DNA of 64,000 nt from Congeria kusceri (Eukaryota > Mollusca > Bivalvia > Myida > Dreissenidae). The DNA lies in the NCBI GenBank assembly GCA_027627225.1, contig CM051038.1, forward strand, positions 47,268,843 through 47,332,842. The letters run 5' to 3'. Numbering within the stretch: the stretch's first letter is position 1; each line of letters starts with the position of its first letter. This document shows, piece after piece, positions 1 to 10,657 of this stretch. The notes below the pieces were generated by a model, which had not been told where the DNA came from, did not search any database, and was given only the letters and a program-made list of their open reading frames with translations. The translations under genes and the position numbers were made by a program.

Positions 1-481
1 TTGTTCTAACACTTCATCGTACGCCATAAAATCGCAGAGGTCAGACACAATTATAATTTTATCGAAGACTGAATTCATGTGTTTAGGAGGCTGATTTTTA
101 AAAGTATAGCAGTAAAAGTGAACCATAGACCGGTTATCATTAAAGGCAGTCACACATTCACAAACGAAGACAATGAGTAAATAAGATAAACACAGATGCG
201 AATACACGCATCGATTTACCAATCATGGACGGTATCGGGTATCTACATCTAGGGCAATAACCTATGCCTTGACGCTACGTTGGTATGTCTTTATATGGGT
301 ACTCATTTGGGCATTAGAGACATGATGTAACCGTCCATAACATCCCCACACAGAGCAGTACTGTTGAAAACATCCTTGCACAGAAATATAAATCAACGGT
401 GTTCCGCCCAGCGGTTCAGTGCGACGCAAACGCCAGTAGAAAACACAATATTTGTTTGCCGCCCTATCTGACCAGTCCGGA

Positions 482-489
482 TTTAAATA
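482..489 (+). promoter_or_regulatory. TATA-like box upstream of secreted-protein exon
   Basis: TTTAAATA lies about 30 bases before a TCAGT initiator-like site near 517 and about 90 bases before the ATG at 576. The spacing fits a core promoter. It is alternatively irrelevant if the ATG exon begins at the splice acceptor-like gacttgcag ending at 569, which would place the promoter further upstream. Confidence 0.3.
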
Positions 490-575
490 TTTTAGATCAA
501 AACTGTTATATCTGTCATCAGTGGAAGGATTGTTCGTTCAAAGTTCACTGATTTGATATTGACTTGCAGGCAGTC

Positions 576-649
576 ATGGTTCGATACGTCGCATATTTCG
601 CGTTACTGGTAACGTGTTTGTTTGTGGTACCCGCCAAAGCTTGGAAAGG
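576..649 (+). CDS. First coding exon of an unidentified secreted protein
   Basis: ATG at 576 opens 24 codons. The peptide begins MVRYVAYFALLVTCLFVV and continues PAKAWKG: a short basic start, a strongly hydrophobic core of about 14 residues, then PAKA, a typical signal peptidase site. The frame then runs straight into GG|GTAAGA, a strong splice donor at 650, and reads TAA if unspliced, as expected for an exon-intron border. The mature protein begins only a few residues before the intron, the arrangement seen in many small secreted proteins and neuropeptide precursors, but nothing here identifies the family. No second exon was recognised downstream, where the DNA is occupied by LINE fragments. 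The upstream start could be a 5' UTR exon ending before the acceptor-like site at 569. Confidence 0.5.
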
Positions 650-1073
650 GTAAGACGCATTTTCTTACGAATTCACCGTGCTTGTATTTCCAAACAATGT
701 TTATTAAGGGAGGCTAAAAAAAACATATATCTAAAGTTAAATGTCATCCTTAGCCATAGAATCATCATTTATCTTTAGCATTGTCCTCATGTGTATGTAA
801 AATTATTCTTAGTGTGTTCGCTAATTATCAACTTATTATTAACAACTATTTACTTAATTGGATTCATTAATTTATATGAGAATTAAAAGAAATACTTTAC
901 AAAAATAGGGACATATTTTCTGGACTCTGGCCCCAGAACAAAAATGATAATGCATTTACGTTTAAGGTTTGCGTACGTCTGAGTCATGCACAGCCAGTTA
1001 AAGGCACCCTCGCAATCCGTTTTGAATAAATACTCTTCTCAATAATCTATTATTGAAAGCCGAAATTAAATCA
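650..1073. other. Putative intron or spacer
   Basis: AT-rich sequence following the donor at 650. No open frame or repeat was recognised until the LINE ORF1 remnant begins. Confidence 0.4.
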
Positions 1074-1831
1074 ATGAACGAAAAGTTGACAGCATTTATT
1101 AATAAAAATGATACCACTATGAAGGAACTAGTCATTCTTTTGAAAAGAGAATTGAGATTTTAGAATCCAAATTATTTGATAGAGAACTAGATAATGATAA
1201 GATGAGCAAGAAAATAGACGGCCTGGAAAAAGAGTTGAAGAAAGCAAAAGAACATGAACAATATGATAGCACATGCATAAAGAATGCCATGGAAAAACAA
1301 GCAGGAAAAATCAATGACATTGAACAATACGGAAGAAGGAACAATATCCGGATAGCTGGGTTAGCCGAAACTGATATGCAACGTAAAAATATAAAAAGCG
1401 AACCGGCAGAAGAAACTACCAAGAAAGTAATTAAATTCCTAAATGAGAAGATCGAGGGCCTGAACCTTCGCACGGAAGACATTGATATATCACACCGGGT
1501 AGGCAGGGGAGATAGAAGTACCAACAAACCAAGAGCAGTCATCATAAAATTTGTGCCCATGCACAAGCGAGATCATGTGATGAAGAACAGAAAGTGCCTT
1601 AAGGGTACCGGTATATTTCTAAATGACGACCTCACCAAGCTTAACCAGACAGTGTTGATGACAATTAAACGTAAACTGGATCCAGAGCGAAATGAAACAG
1701 CGTGGTCGTGGGAAGGAAAACTGTACGTAAAAACCTCAAATGGCACAATAACACAAATGAAATTTAGCGAGTACAGCAAATGGGTAGGATCCGAATGGAG
1801 CAACATAATACGACAATTTAGCAACGTATAA
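1074..1831 (+). pseudogene. LINE ORF1 protein, frameshifted
   Basis: From 1202 a 209-residue frame encodes a LINE ORF1-type nucleic-acid-binding protein. It has a lysine/glutamate-rich coiled-coil start, then EQYGRRNNIRIAGL, the hallmark of the RRM-like core of L1/Tx1 ORF1 proteins, then DIDISHRVGR, RAVIIKFVPMHKRD and GIFLNDDLT. The ATG at 1202 is probably internal. A start at 1074 reads MNEKLTAFINKNDTTMKEL, then shifts frame near 1128-1135, after which the coiled coil continues in the 1202 frame (SFEKRIEILESKLFDREL). The copy is therefore broken once near its start but otherwise clean. ORF1 normally binds the element RNA before reverse transcription. No ORF2 start follows; the next LINE sequence at 2730 is already in the middle of the reverse transcriptase, so the element has a large internal deletion or two copies are juxtaposed. 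Confidence 0.85.
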
Positions 1832-2538
1832 AGTGGAGATACTTTTCTTTCGTCGAACAGTATACGTTTGACACATATAAATACTTGCCTTTTCACGAGA
1901 AAATCATGGTTCAGTTTTTAACCTTTTTAGTAGAGATAATTTATAAGGTTTTTTGGTTAAATAATTGCTTCAATAAATGCTATCGATAAGCCGCGAATTC
2001 CTCGTGAAACTAGAGGATATTATTGATTACGTAAAAGCATACCCCTACCGAATATATCCAGTTTACACGTAAACAGAATATACTTCTTATAAATATGAAT
2101 TGTATCCGAAAGTGTATAAATGATACAATTTTTTTCTATTATATCTACATTAGATAAATTACACAATTTTTTCTATTATATGTATATTAGATCGTTTACA
2201 CAAATGTAGTGAGTGTACAACATAATATTAACAACTTGTATGAATACGGAAAACTGGCGCTATAAGGCTGCCAGGCTGTATTAAACTTCCAATTCAAAAT
2301 ATAAATATCTACAAAACGATAGAATTGTTTAAGGTTTAATGCGTGTGTGATTGCCGGGTGGTACTTTACACGATTAGAGTGCTGGAAAAATTGAGAATTG
2401 TACAATGTTGTTTATTTTATATTATTTTATTTTTGATATTGTGTGAGTATTGATTGATTGTTTGCTGTTGTTTGAATTGGCTTCTTTATTTCATATAACC
2501 TCACATTCAAATAATAAATTTCTGGGAAGTATACGCTT
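1832..2538. other. AT-rich spacer without a recognisable gene
   Basis: ORF2 endonuclease sequence would be expected here if the flanking LINE pieces were one element, but none is visible. The segment holds a short duplicated phrase around 2128 and 2165 (acaattttttctattatat) and no usable frame. Confidence 0.5.
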
Positions 2539-2724
2539 AGCGCGCACGCGCACACACACGCAAAAACACACGCACGCACGCGCACACACACACACACACA
2601 CGAACACACGCGCACACATACTCACGCACGCACACACACACTCACGCACACACACACACATACACGCACATACACACACACGCACACACACTCAAGCACG
2701 CACACACACGCACGCACACACAAA
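2539..2724. repeat. (CA)n/(CACG)n microsatellite
   Basis: About 185 bases of CACA interspersed with CGCACG and TACACA. Long frames on both strands here (Thr-His or Val-Cys repeats) are artefacts. It ends six bases before the LINE reverse transcriptase FADD codons, so it either marks the deletion breakpoint in the LINE or arose at its truncated end. Confidence 0.95.
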
Positions 2725-2729
2725 CTTAT

Positions 2730-4417
2730 TTTGCCGACGACTCAACCTTTTTCAATGATGGAACTGAAGAATCGTTCAATGAGTTGGTACATACAATAAC
2801 ACTTTGGAAAAATATCTGGATTAAACCTAAATATTAATAAGTCAACAATATTGCGAATAGGATCTCTAGCATAAACGGGAACTATATACTGTAATAATAA
2901 ACCCTTCATTTGGACTTCCGAACAAGCGAACACATTAGGTTTGACTTTCCATAACAATAGTGCAATGAACCTTGAAAATAACATCACACCAAAACTACGA
3001 GATTTTTATAACTGTTTAAAACAATGGCAACATCGAAAACTCACATTGATGGGAAAAGTCCCAGTTATCAAAACATTCGCATTGCCAAAACTAATTTATC
3101 CATTTTCAGTATTACAAAACCCACCCGACCATATGTTAATACAGATAAAGAATGCAATCTTTAAATTCTTATGGGAAGGTAAACCAGAAAAAAATCTAAA
3201 GAAACTTACTTATACAAGACTATGAAGATGGTGGATTAAAACTAACGGACATAAATGCTTTTCTTAATATGCTTAAATCTAGTTGGATAAAAAGATATGT
3301 AGACAATTCAAATAATGGAAAATGGAAAATTATATTGAGAATACTGTTAACGTCATTTGGTGATACCTTAGTTCTGCAATCAAACTTACGAAATAACGAC
3401 ATCAAACATGTAACAAAAGACAATTGTTTCTGGCACAATGTTTTAACATCATGGATAAATATTAAAAACAAATTCGAAAGCAAAGAGCAAATAAATGTTC
3501 ACAAAATAATAATATGGAACAGTGCAAAAATACTAAAGAATAATAAGACTATATATTATGATAGCTGGAACAATAGAGGGATAAAATTTATAGAACACAT
3601 ATTTGACTATCAAAGAAAAGATTTGTACACATTTGAGCAAATCAAATTTTTATATCAAATAGAAGATAAAGATTTTCTTAAATATTACACTCTTGTTAGA
3701 AGTATCCCAAACGACATAAAAATGACAGTTTCACAAGATAAACATGTAAATCATACACCTATACAATTTACAGATACTATTAACACAAATAAAAACCCTA
3801 ACAGGATTCTTTACAAAACACAAATTGATCATATACGCAACGAAAAGGAAAATAAGTGGATGTTATTACTAGAAGATAATGTATAAGCACTAGCATGGAA
3901 AAGTATATATAATATCCCGTATAGGTGCTGCATAGATACTAAAATAAGAGATTTTCAGTATACAATACTTATGCGAATTATCCCAACAAATGATTTATTA
4001 TTTAAATATAAATTAAAGTCTAGCAGGCTATGTGATTTTTGCCAATGTAATAACGAAGATATAGAACACTTGTTTTGAGGATGCTATAACAGTCAAATTT
4101 TGTGGTGCAAGCTTATGGAATATAATAAAATGAAATCAATTACATTAACGTTGTCGAAACATGTTGTTCTTCTTGGATACTCAGAACGCACGGTGCATGA
4201 AAAAATAATAAATTTTACTATTATACAAATGAAATATTATATATATATAATGTGAAATTGCAGCTGTGTACCTAAGTTTGATAATTTTATTAAATACATG
4301 AAGGAAACCGTAAGAGTCGAAGCAGAAATTGCATTATCCAATGATAAATATCAAGCTCATTTGGAAAAATGGAAATATTCAGAGATCTGTTCTAGATCTC
4401 TTTTATTGTTGAATTAA
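2730..4417 (+). pseudogene. LINE ORF2 C-terminal half (reverse transcriptase), decayed
   Basis: The piece starts exactly at the catalytic FADD box (FADDSTFFNDGTEES). It loses frame near 2803 (KISGLNLNINKSTILRIG continues one base over) and again near 2870, then runs through the thumb/connection region at 2941 (LTLMGKVPVIKTFALPKLIY, FKFLWEGKPEKN). A stop and shift at 3223 precede YEDGGLKLTDINAFLNMLKS, and the frame continues to 3886. A stop there and another in HLF*GC at about 4077 interrupt the C-terminal zinc-binding region, which still shows LCDFCQCNNEDIEHLF (Cys-X2-Cys then His). The protein would end at 4417. Endonuclease and the first half of the reverse transcriptase are missing. Family: L1/Tx1-like, judged by similarity to the fuller copies elsewhere in this window. 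Confidence 0.9.
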
Positions 4418-5008
4418 TCAAGGAGATAAACATTCTTTTTGTTTTGTTGTGTTTTTTTTATTTATTTTTTCTTTCTTCACAAAAACTTGTGACAAGGATA
4501 CTTGTTTTTGTATTTTACCAGTTATCAGGTTAAAAACGTTTTTTTTTTTGTTGTTTTTTTGCAAAAAGGGAAAAGAATCAATTTTATCAGTAAATGTGCA
4601 TAAAATAGAGTGAATGAATAACTGTATGTGCGAATGAATGTTTTTTCTTCACAAAATATAATATATTATAGGTTAAATTATCAAACAAAACGTGTGAATG
4701 TCATAATATATGATGTATGAGAGGATAGTGTAAATATATATAAAAACATCTACTACAATCATTTTATGTTAGAATATTAATTATCTGCTAGAATATTATG
4801 TTGTATATGATGTAATAATAAATGAGAAAAAAAATCTATTATTGTGAGAATGACAATATTTTCAGGACGACGTTTTCGATTTTTGAATGACTTTTTGAAT
4901 GACGTTTACACTACACGTAAACGCTCGTTTTTGATGTCGGTCACAATCTATACGTAGCTTATTATGTTACTTTTTCCGACATTAAATAAATATTTGAATT
5001 GAATTGAA
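4418..5008 (+). mobile_element. LINE 3' untranslated region and tail
   Basis: T-rich and A-rich stretches after the ORF2 stop lead to ATTAAATAAATATTTGAATT followed by repeated TTGAA. This simple pentamer tail is how many LINEs of this type end. No target duplication could be matched because the 5' boundary is unknown. Confidence 0.6.
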
Positions 5009-6589
5009 AATGAATTGTCGGAAGTTGTCAATGAATAAGTTCCAATAACAACGTCAGTGAGTAATTCCTGGGTATATATATTTATTTTAAAACAAACCGA
5101 TATACACATTTCCCGATTCTTGTGAACTGTGTATATACCTATACAAAGCGTATTGTTTACGTTTGTGCTTAATATATTTAATAATTATCTATAAACAACC
5201 ACATATTGATAAACATTCATAACATGGTTGAGGCTTAGAGTTGTTGAATCTTTCGTTTTTAATAAGATACCAATGAATTGCTTAATATGTTTTTTATTAT
5301 TGTCAATTTATTGACGATTCAGTGGCTTTATGGGCTATAAAAACAACCATATTCTAATGCCTTTGAATGACTCTCTGATACAATGTATAACTCAATATTA
5401 TTGATTTAAATCAAGATCCAGTTGGAGATGTTGCATACACGTATACATAGTCTGAGTTATATATAATTAGAGAGTAAAATGTAGTCAGAAAACTGTTATG
5501 TCACCTAACCACTCGTCCATTATGTGTCAGGCAACTTCATTGTAGTATATTCCAGATGCAAATTAAGTACACAGTTAGAGATGTTGCATAAGTATAATTG
5601 CAGGCTGATATCTGTTGTTTTAATCAACCACTCGTTCATAATGTAACAGTAAAATAAATAGTTTCATAGATTGTGGAAGTAGGGGTTATCACATCGGTTG
5701 TGTTAAGTCTCGAACCCGTGCAAAATCGCATGTCGTCCTGTGCCCTAATTTGGCTTCAGTTATGATAGTGCAAGGTGCTAAAACAAATTCCTCCGATAAG
5801 TAACACTAACATTGGCGAAAAAATTGTTATTTAAAGTCCTTATAGTACAATCATTTGGTAATTCACTTTAAAGATAGTGAAACCTGGTATATAGGTTTCG
5901 AATTGGCTCTTAATAACAGTCTTTTATCACAATCTACATGTACTTCAGTTCGGACAGAGTACTCGAACGCTAGCTTTGTTTTTTGTGGTTTAACGCCATG
6001 AACGGTATGCCGTTTAACGTCGTTTAGTCCGTATATTTATTTTTAATGTGGATAAACATTTTTAACAAACAACCCGTAAAATGGTGTTCAGAGTAATCGG
6101 AAATAACAACAAATAGTTTCTGATCGTTTATGACCTTGTTAAAATATAGGCAGAAAAATGATCAGCAAGGAAATCAGTGAAACTGATGAATGCTCCTCAG
6201 TAATGTGTTTTGTCAAGAATTGCAGTAAGAAGGGCAAAGATTTTTAAAATAGTATCGAACGCCACTTGAACTGTTGAACTGTAGGACCAAATATGTTGTC
6301 AAAACACAAAGAAATAATGACACGAATATACAATACGAAAATTTAGTTGAAGCAGAATTCCAAATTTAAAAAATCCTAGATCCGTAACTGTAAAATAAAT
6401 GTGATGGAACAGCGCTGTAACACAGCCATTTCATCTCTGTTATTTATATTTCTATCAAATATACGTGAACTTCATACAGCAGTTCCAAGAAATAGACCTG
6501 AGATAAATGATACACTATATAGTATTAAATTATAATGAATGAACCATAACTATGTGAAAAATCATCAAAGTGGAACAGCCAGATAAGAA
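5009..6589. other. Gene-free AT-rich stretch
   Basis: No coding frame, splice-bounded exon or clear tandem repeat was recognised. A possible B-box-like phrase (reverse complement GGGTTCGAGACTT) sits near 5712, but no A box accompanies it. Confidence 0.4.
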
Positions 6590-7100
6590 TGCTCATCTCC
6601 TCTTGGTACTGAAAGAGCTGCGATCACATTTCACTGAATGTCTGCCAGATGTGGTTGCTCTAATATAGCATGGTTAAGAATGATACAATTACGATAACTT
6701 GAATAAAAAAAAAAAAAATGGGAACAATGGCAATATGCTGATATGCTCCTAGTACTAAAGCTTTTTCACATTGTTACCATAAAATGCTTTAAATTCCTTC
6801 TAGTGGTTGCTAAATTGTGTACTGCATAGTAATTTCCGCTTTCATAAAAGGCCCATAATTAATAACATTCAATCAAGCACAGCAATGCTTACCTACTTTA
6901 TGTAATGAAGCTTCGGACCAGTAATGGCCGAGAAATAGCCAGGACAAAATTATGCACTAATAACGTCAAAGGCCCATAATTCCAAGAAGATTTATTAAAG
7001 CGGAACATTCTAGTACTATGCACATTCCTTTGATAGAGGAGTTTCCCACTACGTTTCGCTGAAACGCGGCAAGTAGTTGCTGAGAAATAGGCTGGTTAAG
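6590..7100. repeat. Mollusc dispersed repeat ('cctcttggtaatgaagcttc' family), decayed units
   Basis: Units read: time-of-contact phrase 'gcacattcct...' then 'ttcgctgaa', then 'agtagttgctgagaaatag'. The phrases tagttgctgagaaatagg (about 7074) and 'catctcctcttggtactgaa' (6595) recur at 7800-7880 and at 50150-50300. Together with the ggacggac tail seen at 7950 they match a common mollusc interspersed repeat. It is non-coding. Confidence 0.6.
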
Positions 7101-7453
7101 AATTGTGTATAAAAATAAACGAATTTTACCAACCTTCAAAGTATTATAAAACCGACAAAATATGTAACGTCCAGGGAGGTGTGTGTCTAATGCACGCAAA
7201 GTATTAACATGAGTCTATAACTCTACATAAAATTATCCTTGGAGCTACTTGCCTAATGATAAGACAAATGATTATACACAACGATTATTAAACGAGCCCA
7301 ATCCACTTAAAATAAAGGATGTGATCTTCTTAAATAATTGGATGGGTACCAAAATCATTGGATGGAACCACATATGTACAAGACGAGAGGATGGAACACT
7401 GATCCGGTATGAGACCAAGCGTGGTACAGCAGTTTTCACTATCCTTCTCGCTT
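7101..7453. other. Spacer with short open frames of no recognised kind
   Basis: A 69-codon plus-strand frame (7249-7458) has no recognisable domain and no promoter or splice context; I do not treat it as a gene. Confidence 0.3.
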
Positions 7454-7782
7454 TGTAGATCGTTGCTTTTTCCACGCCCAAACAAGTTTGGTACGATGCA
7501 GTCGCAAGCAGTAATTCAAGAATCAGCTCTCACCAGCTTTATTGATTACCTTAATATCTATCAGGAATGTCTTCGTCGGCAGCAGGAACGGTTCTGCCTA
7601 ATACACTGCTTATATAGCCGCAGGTCACGTGACTTAATAGACTCGCCCGGGTCCTTCCATTTCAATTACCGGATGTTCATTTCCGGGGAGATCAAGTATA
7701 TCGGATTATCAATTTTAATTGATCATGCTTACGTGTGCATACAACCACTAGGAAACAGTGAGACTGGGCTATTGTCGTTACA
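7454..7782 (-). mobile_element. Candidate solo LTR of a retrotransposon
   Basis: Read on the minus strand the segment begins TGTAACGAC and ends TACA. It carries CTATATAAG (plus 7609-7617), and 66 bases further AATAAA (plus 7538-7543) followed by a further 80-odd bases. This is the U3/TATA - R - polyadenylation signal - U5 order of an LTR, and local GC content is higher than in the surroundings. The flanking five bases (cgctt and catac) do not match, so no target duplication supports it, and no primer binding site or second LTR is seen nearby. It could alternatively be a promoter-proximal fragment of an unrelated gene. Confidence 0.4.
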
Positions 7783-7784
7783 CA

Positions 7785-7985
7785 TACATGAAGTCAAACG
7801 TCTTTATACTATGCATGACTCCTCTTGGTAATGAAGCTTCCCATTAAGCTTCATTGAATTCCGACCAGTAGTTGCTTAGAAATAGCCCGGCCAATCAAAC
7901 GAGACGCAGCTACAGACGAACGTAAGGAAGGACACACGGACGGACAAGTCGGCGAATTTATGTTATCCCGTAACTTTTCGGAGAG
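7785..7985. repeat. Mollusc dispersed repeat, best-preserved copy
   Basis: Contains actcctcttggtaatgaagc, then ttcattgaattcc, agtagttgcttagaaatagc, and the ggacacacggacggacaag tail that is the signature of this family. Directly adjoins the LTR-like segment. Confidence 0.7.
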
Positions 7986-8883
7986 GATGAACATAGAGGC
8001 ATATGGCTGACCATCAGTAACGTTTGAAAGGACTGCTATGCATAAACTGATGTTGTGTCAGGTTATTCACTAAACATGAAGTAATATGGAGCTCAGCAGG
8101 TTTAACAGCAAACATAATGTTGTATTAAAGATACATCAACAAGTTGTTTAACCAATTATGTATGATTTAAATTTATTTTAGCAGCTATGAGTCAGTGCTA
8201 GTGCCTCGAGACCGACAGAGTAGCTACTGCATATATTGGTACTGGTGGTGTAAAGTCGCAGAGTTCTTGTTGAAGAAGGTGTACATTGTAAATATTAAAG
8301 CTAATTTGATACAACTGTTTCATTTGAAACATGCATAAGTAAAAATTCACATTGACTGAATGCGAATATTCAAAAGCACGACGGTAGAACACAAGCAGTT
8401 ACTAACTTGTGTACACTTTGTTATCTAAATGCTTCTGCATGTAATAAGTCAAAATATATTTATGAAGGAGAAATGAATGTTAAAACGTTGCTCCATGACA
8501 GTTTCACAGTACATGAATATCTGGAAGAATATGACATTTATTTTGTATGTTGTGCTTAAGCATTGTTTCATAACATATATACTATTCTTTTTACGGTATC
8601 GTATTGAAACATTAAATTCCTAAATACACTATTTTAAGTAATCTGTTGACGGGTCTATTGCTAGTACTTGCACAAAATGCACATATGTCGCTCTGTCGTC
8701 ACTTTTATGAATGAGCGATAACATGTTTAACTTCAAAGTAAGGACCATATATATTGTAGGGGATGTTTTTTATGGCGCTACTATACGGAATATTACTACG
8801 TAACCACTAGATGTCTGACCAAATGGGCACAAAATGGCGACAAGATTTGCACTGTCCATAAGTTATTAGTAATTACAAATATT
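7986..8883. other. Gene-free stretch
   Basis: No supported feature seen. Confidence 0.4.
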
Positions 8884-9010
8884 AATGAGTGAGTGAGTGT
8901 GTAAGTGAGTGAGTGAGTGAGTGAATGAGTGAGTGAGTGAGTGAGTGATTAAGTGAGTGAGTAATTGAGTGAGTGAGTGAGTGAGTGAGTGAGTCAGACA
9001 GTCAGACAGT
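8884..9010. repeat. (GAGT)n microsatellite with (CAGA)n end
   Basis: About 110 bases of GAGT/GTGA tetramers with a few substitutions (taag, aatg), ending in cagacagtcagacagt. Confidence 0.95.
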
Positions 9011-10478
9011 AAGTTTTATAGCGATGAACCTACGAGCAGTTCTCACGCTTCACTACGTTTGCCGCAAAAGATCTATTTTGAATTGCAACTGAACAATAGG
9101 GAAAACCGCATCGAATAGGTAGCAAAACGTATCATAACGTATTACAGTCTTTTATATATATAACATAACACAGTAACGATTATACACGAAAGGAAAACCA
9201 GCAGCGGTTTAACCACCCTTATTTGATGGCGTATCGAACCTGCCACAGTGCCCGGTGTATGTTTATAAAACCAAGATGGGTATCGTTCAAAACATCATCA
9301 CCGCCAATGTGAGCAAAATTCTACGAGCTGGTACGTTAACTTTTACCTAACAACATGCGTTTCTGTCATTTTAATAATAATCTCAGCTTTTCTTGAACTG
9401 CACACGTCTTACTTGCTTTCTTCAAAGCTTTTCTACGGGTTGGGTTTGCTTGTACAGTCTGCCTCATGGCCACGTTAGGTCGTGCAAAGCATCGACTTTA
9501 ACCATATTGCACGCACAATGTCGTATATACAATGTATATGTCACAAATATAACTTAGCAGCGTTCATCTACAGGGGGACCAGTCCGGGACTACGGTTCTT
9601 TTTAGGAATACCCGGGTGAAGACGTTTCCAGGGACAATCCACAAGAGGAATCCGCTACCTGCATATTGAACGATGACCAGTTTTGGACCCTCATTTAACA
9701 CGGGGACTGGTAATTCATTATTGTATGGTGGACCATGATTTGAAGCATATAATAATTTACAAGGTGCACGATGTAAAAACATAAATCGTGTATAGTAGAT
9801 TGATATGGTGAGATTTGCATGTCAGAACTAGAGCTTATTACTTATAAGTAAGGTTTTACGTATATACTATGCGTTTTACTCCAGTAGAAACTTGACTGGA
9901 CGACTACTAAACTCACGACTTAAACTGTCCGAATCAACATCTGTTTATATGTTCAAAGTTTTCTAATCGGGATATCGAAACAGTGATAGCCACCATTAGA
10001 TGCCTTAGTTGATTTTCTAAGCCGTGTTTATTAGAGAACCCCTCATCTTTCCCCGCAGCCTGACGGTGCCGTTCCGGTCTACAAGCGGTGGCTTCCAGAA
10101 GCTCGTAGTCATTAAAGAGGTAAATAACCCAGGGGGCCATTTAAGCAAGTCTTAGCTTAAACCGGCCTAATCATACGTACATTACCGGTCCTTCGACAGA
10201 AGGGAGATCTATTCTTAGACCCATTGCTTAAACGAACTTTTTTGCAGAGTCGTGTTTATCATGAGCGTAATATGTAATATATGAGGATAACAAACTAGGA
10301 ACAATAGGTTGGAGTAAAGTATGACATGCATAAAGCCACACGAAACATAGTTGAACTGCACAAATGGCTCCTCATTATCCTCAATCCGAGCAAAGTGCAA
10401 GGTCTTACTACGCCTACGGATAGATATGGTGACGGCCAGTTGAATTTCTCCTCAAAAACCTGGAATTTCCCAAACGCT
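9011..10478. other. Gene-free stretch with one GC-richer block
   Basis: A GC-richer block at 9570-9790 is open on both strands (72 codons minus; about 32 codons plus after an acceptor-like ctacag at 9572). Neither frame shows a family I recognise and splice borders are weak, so it is not called as an exon. Confidence 0.3.
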
Positions 10479-10486
10479 ATTTAAAG
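10479..10486 (+). promoter_or_regulatory. TATA-like box before a short ORF
   Basis: TATTTAAA sits 59 bases before the ATG at 10538, with an initiator-like tcaaag at about 10512. Confidence 0.2.
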
Positions 10487-10537
10487 CTGAGCCAATGAAA
10501 CTGCTTGTTCCTCAAAGCAGTTTGGTTGTCGTTCAAA

Positions 10538-10657
10538 ATGCCCGACATGGCAGATACAGCAAATGAGTATGCTAAAAGAAGCGAAATTAACGCGCTTAAA
10601 CGGCGGAAAATAGACATACACAGTTGTATATTGAATAAAAAATATTGCTTTGCATGA
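10538..10657 (+). CDS. Short basic 39-residue ORF, unassigned
   Basis: The frame encodes MPDMADTANEYAKRSEIN then a lysine/arginine patch (LKRRK) and ends CFA-stop. It has no signal peptide or known domain. Interest comes only from its position 59 bases after a TATA-like box; a chance ORF of this length is quite possible. Confidence 0.15.
   Translation: MPDMADTANEYAKRSEINALKRRKIDIHSCILNKKYCFA

Noticed and set aside
2450..2758. Long plus and minus frames across the CA repeat (His-Thr or Val-Cys-rich proteins)
   Set aside because: Pure translation of a dinucleotide microsatellite; no start context, no splicing, no homology.
2539..9010. CRISPR-like arrays in the short tandem repeats
   Set aside because: Repeats are head-to-tail without unique spacers, in a eukaryotic genome.
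9564..9782. 72-codon minus frame in a GC-richer block
   Set aside because: No recognised family, weak splice borders, and an equally open plus frame; evidence too thin to call an exon.
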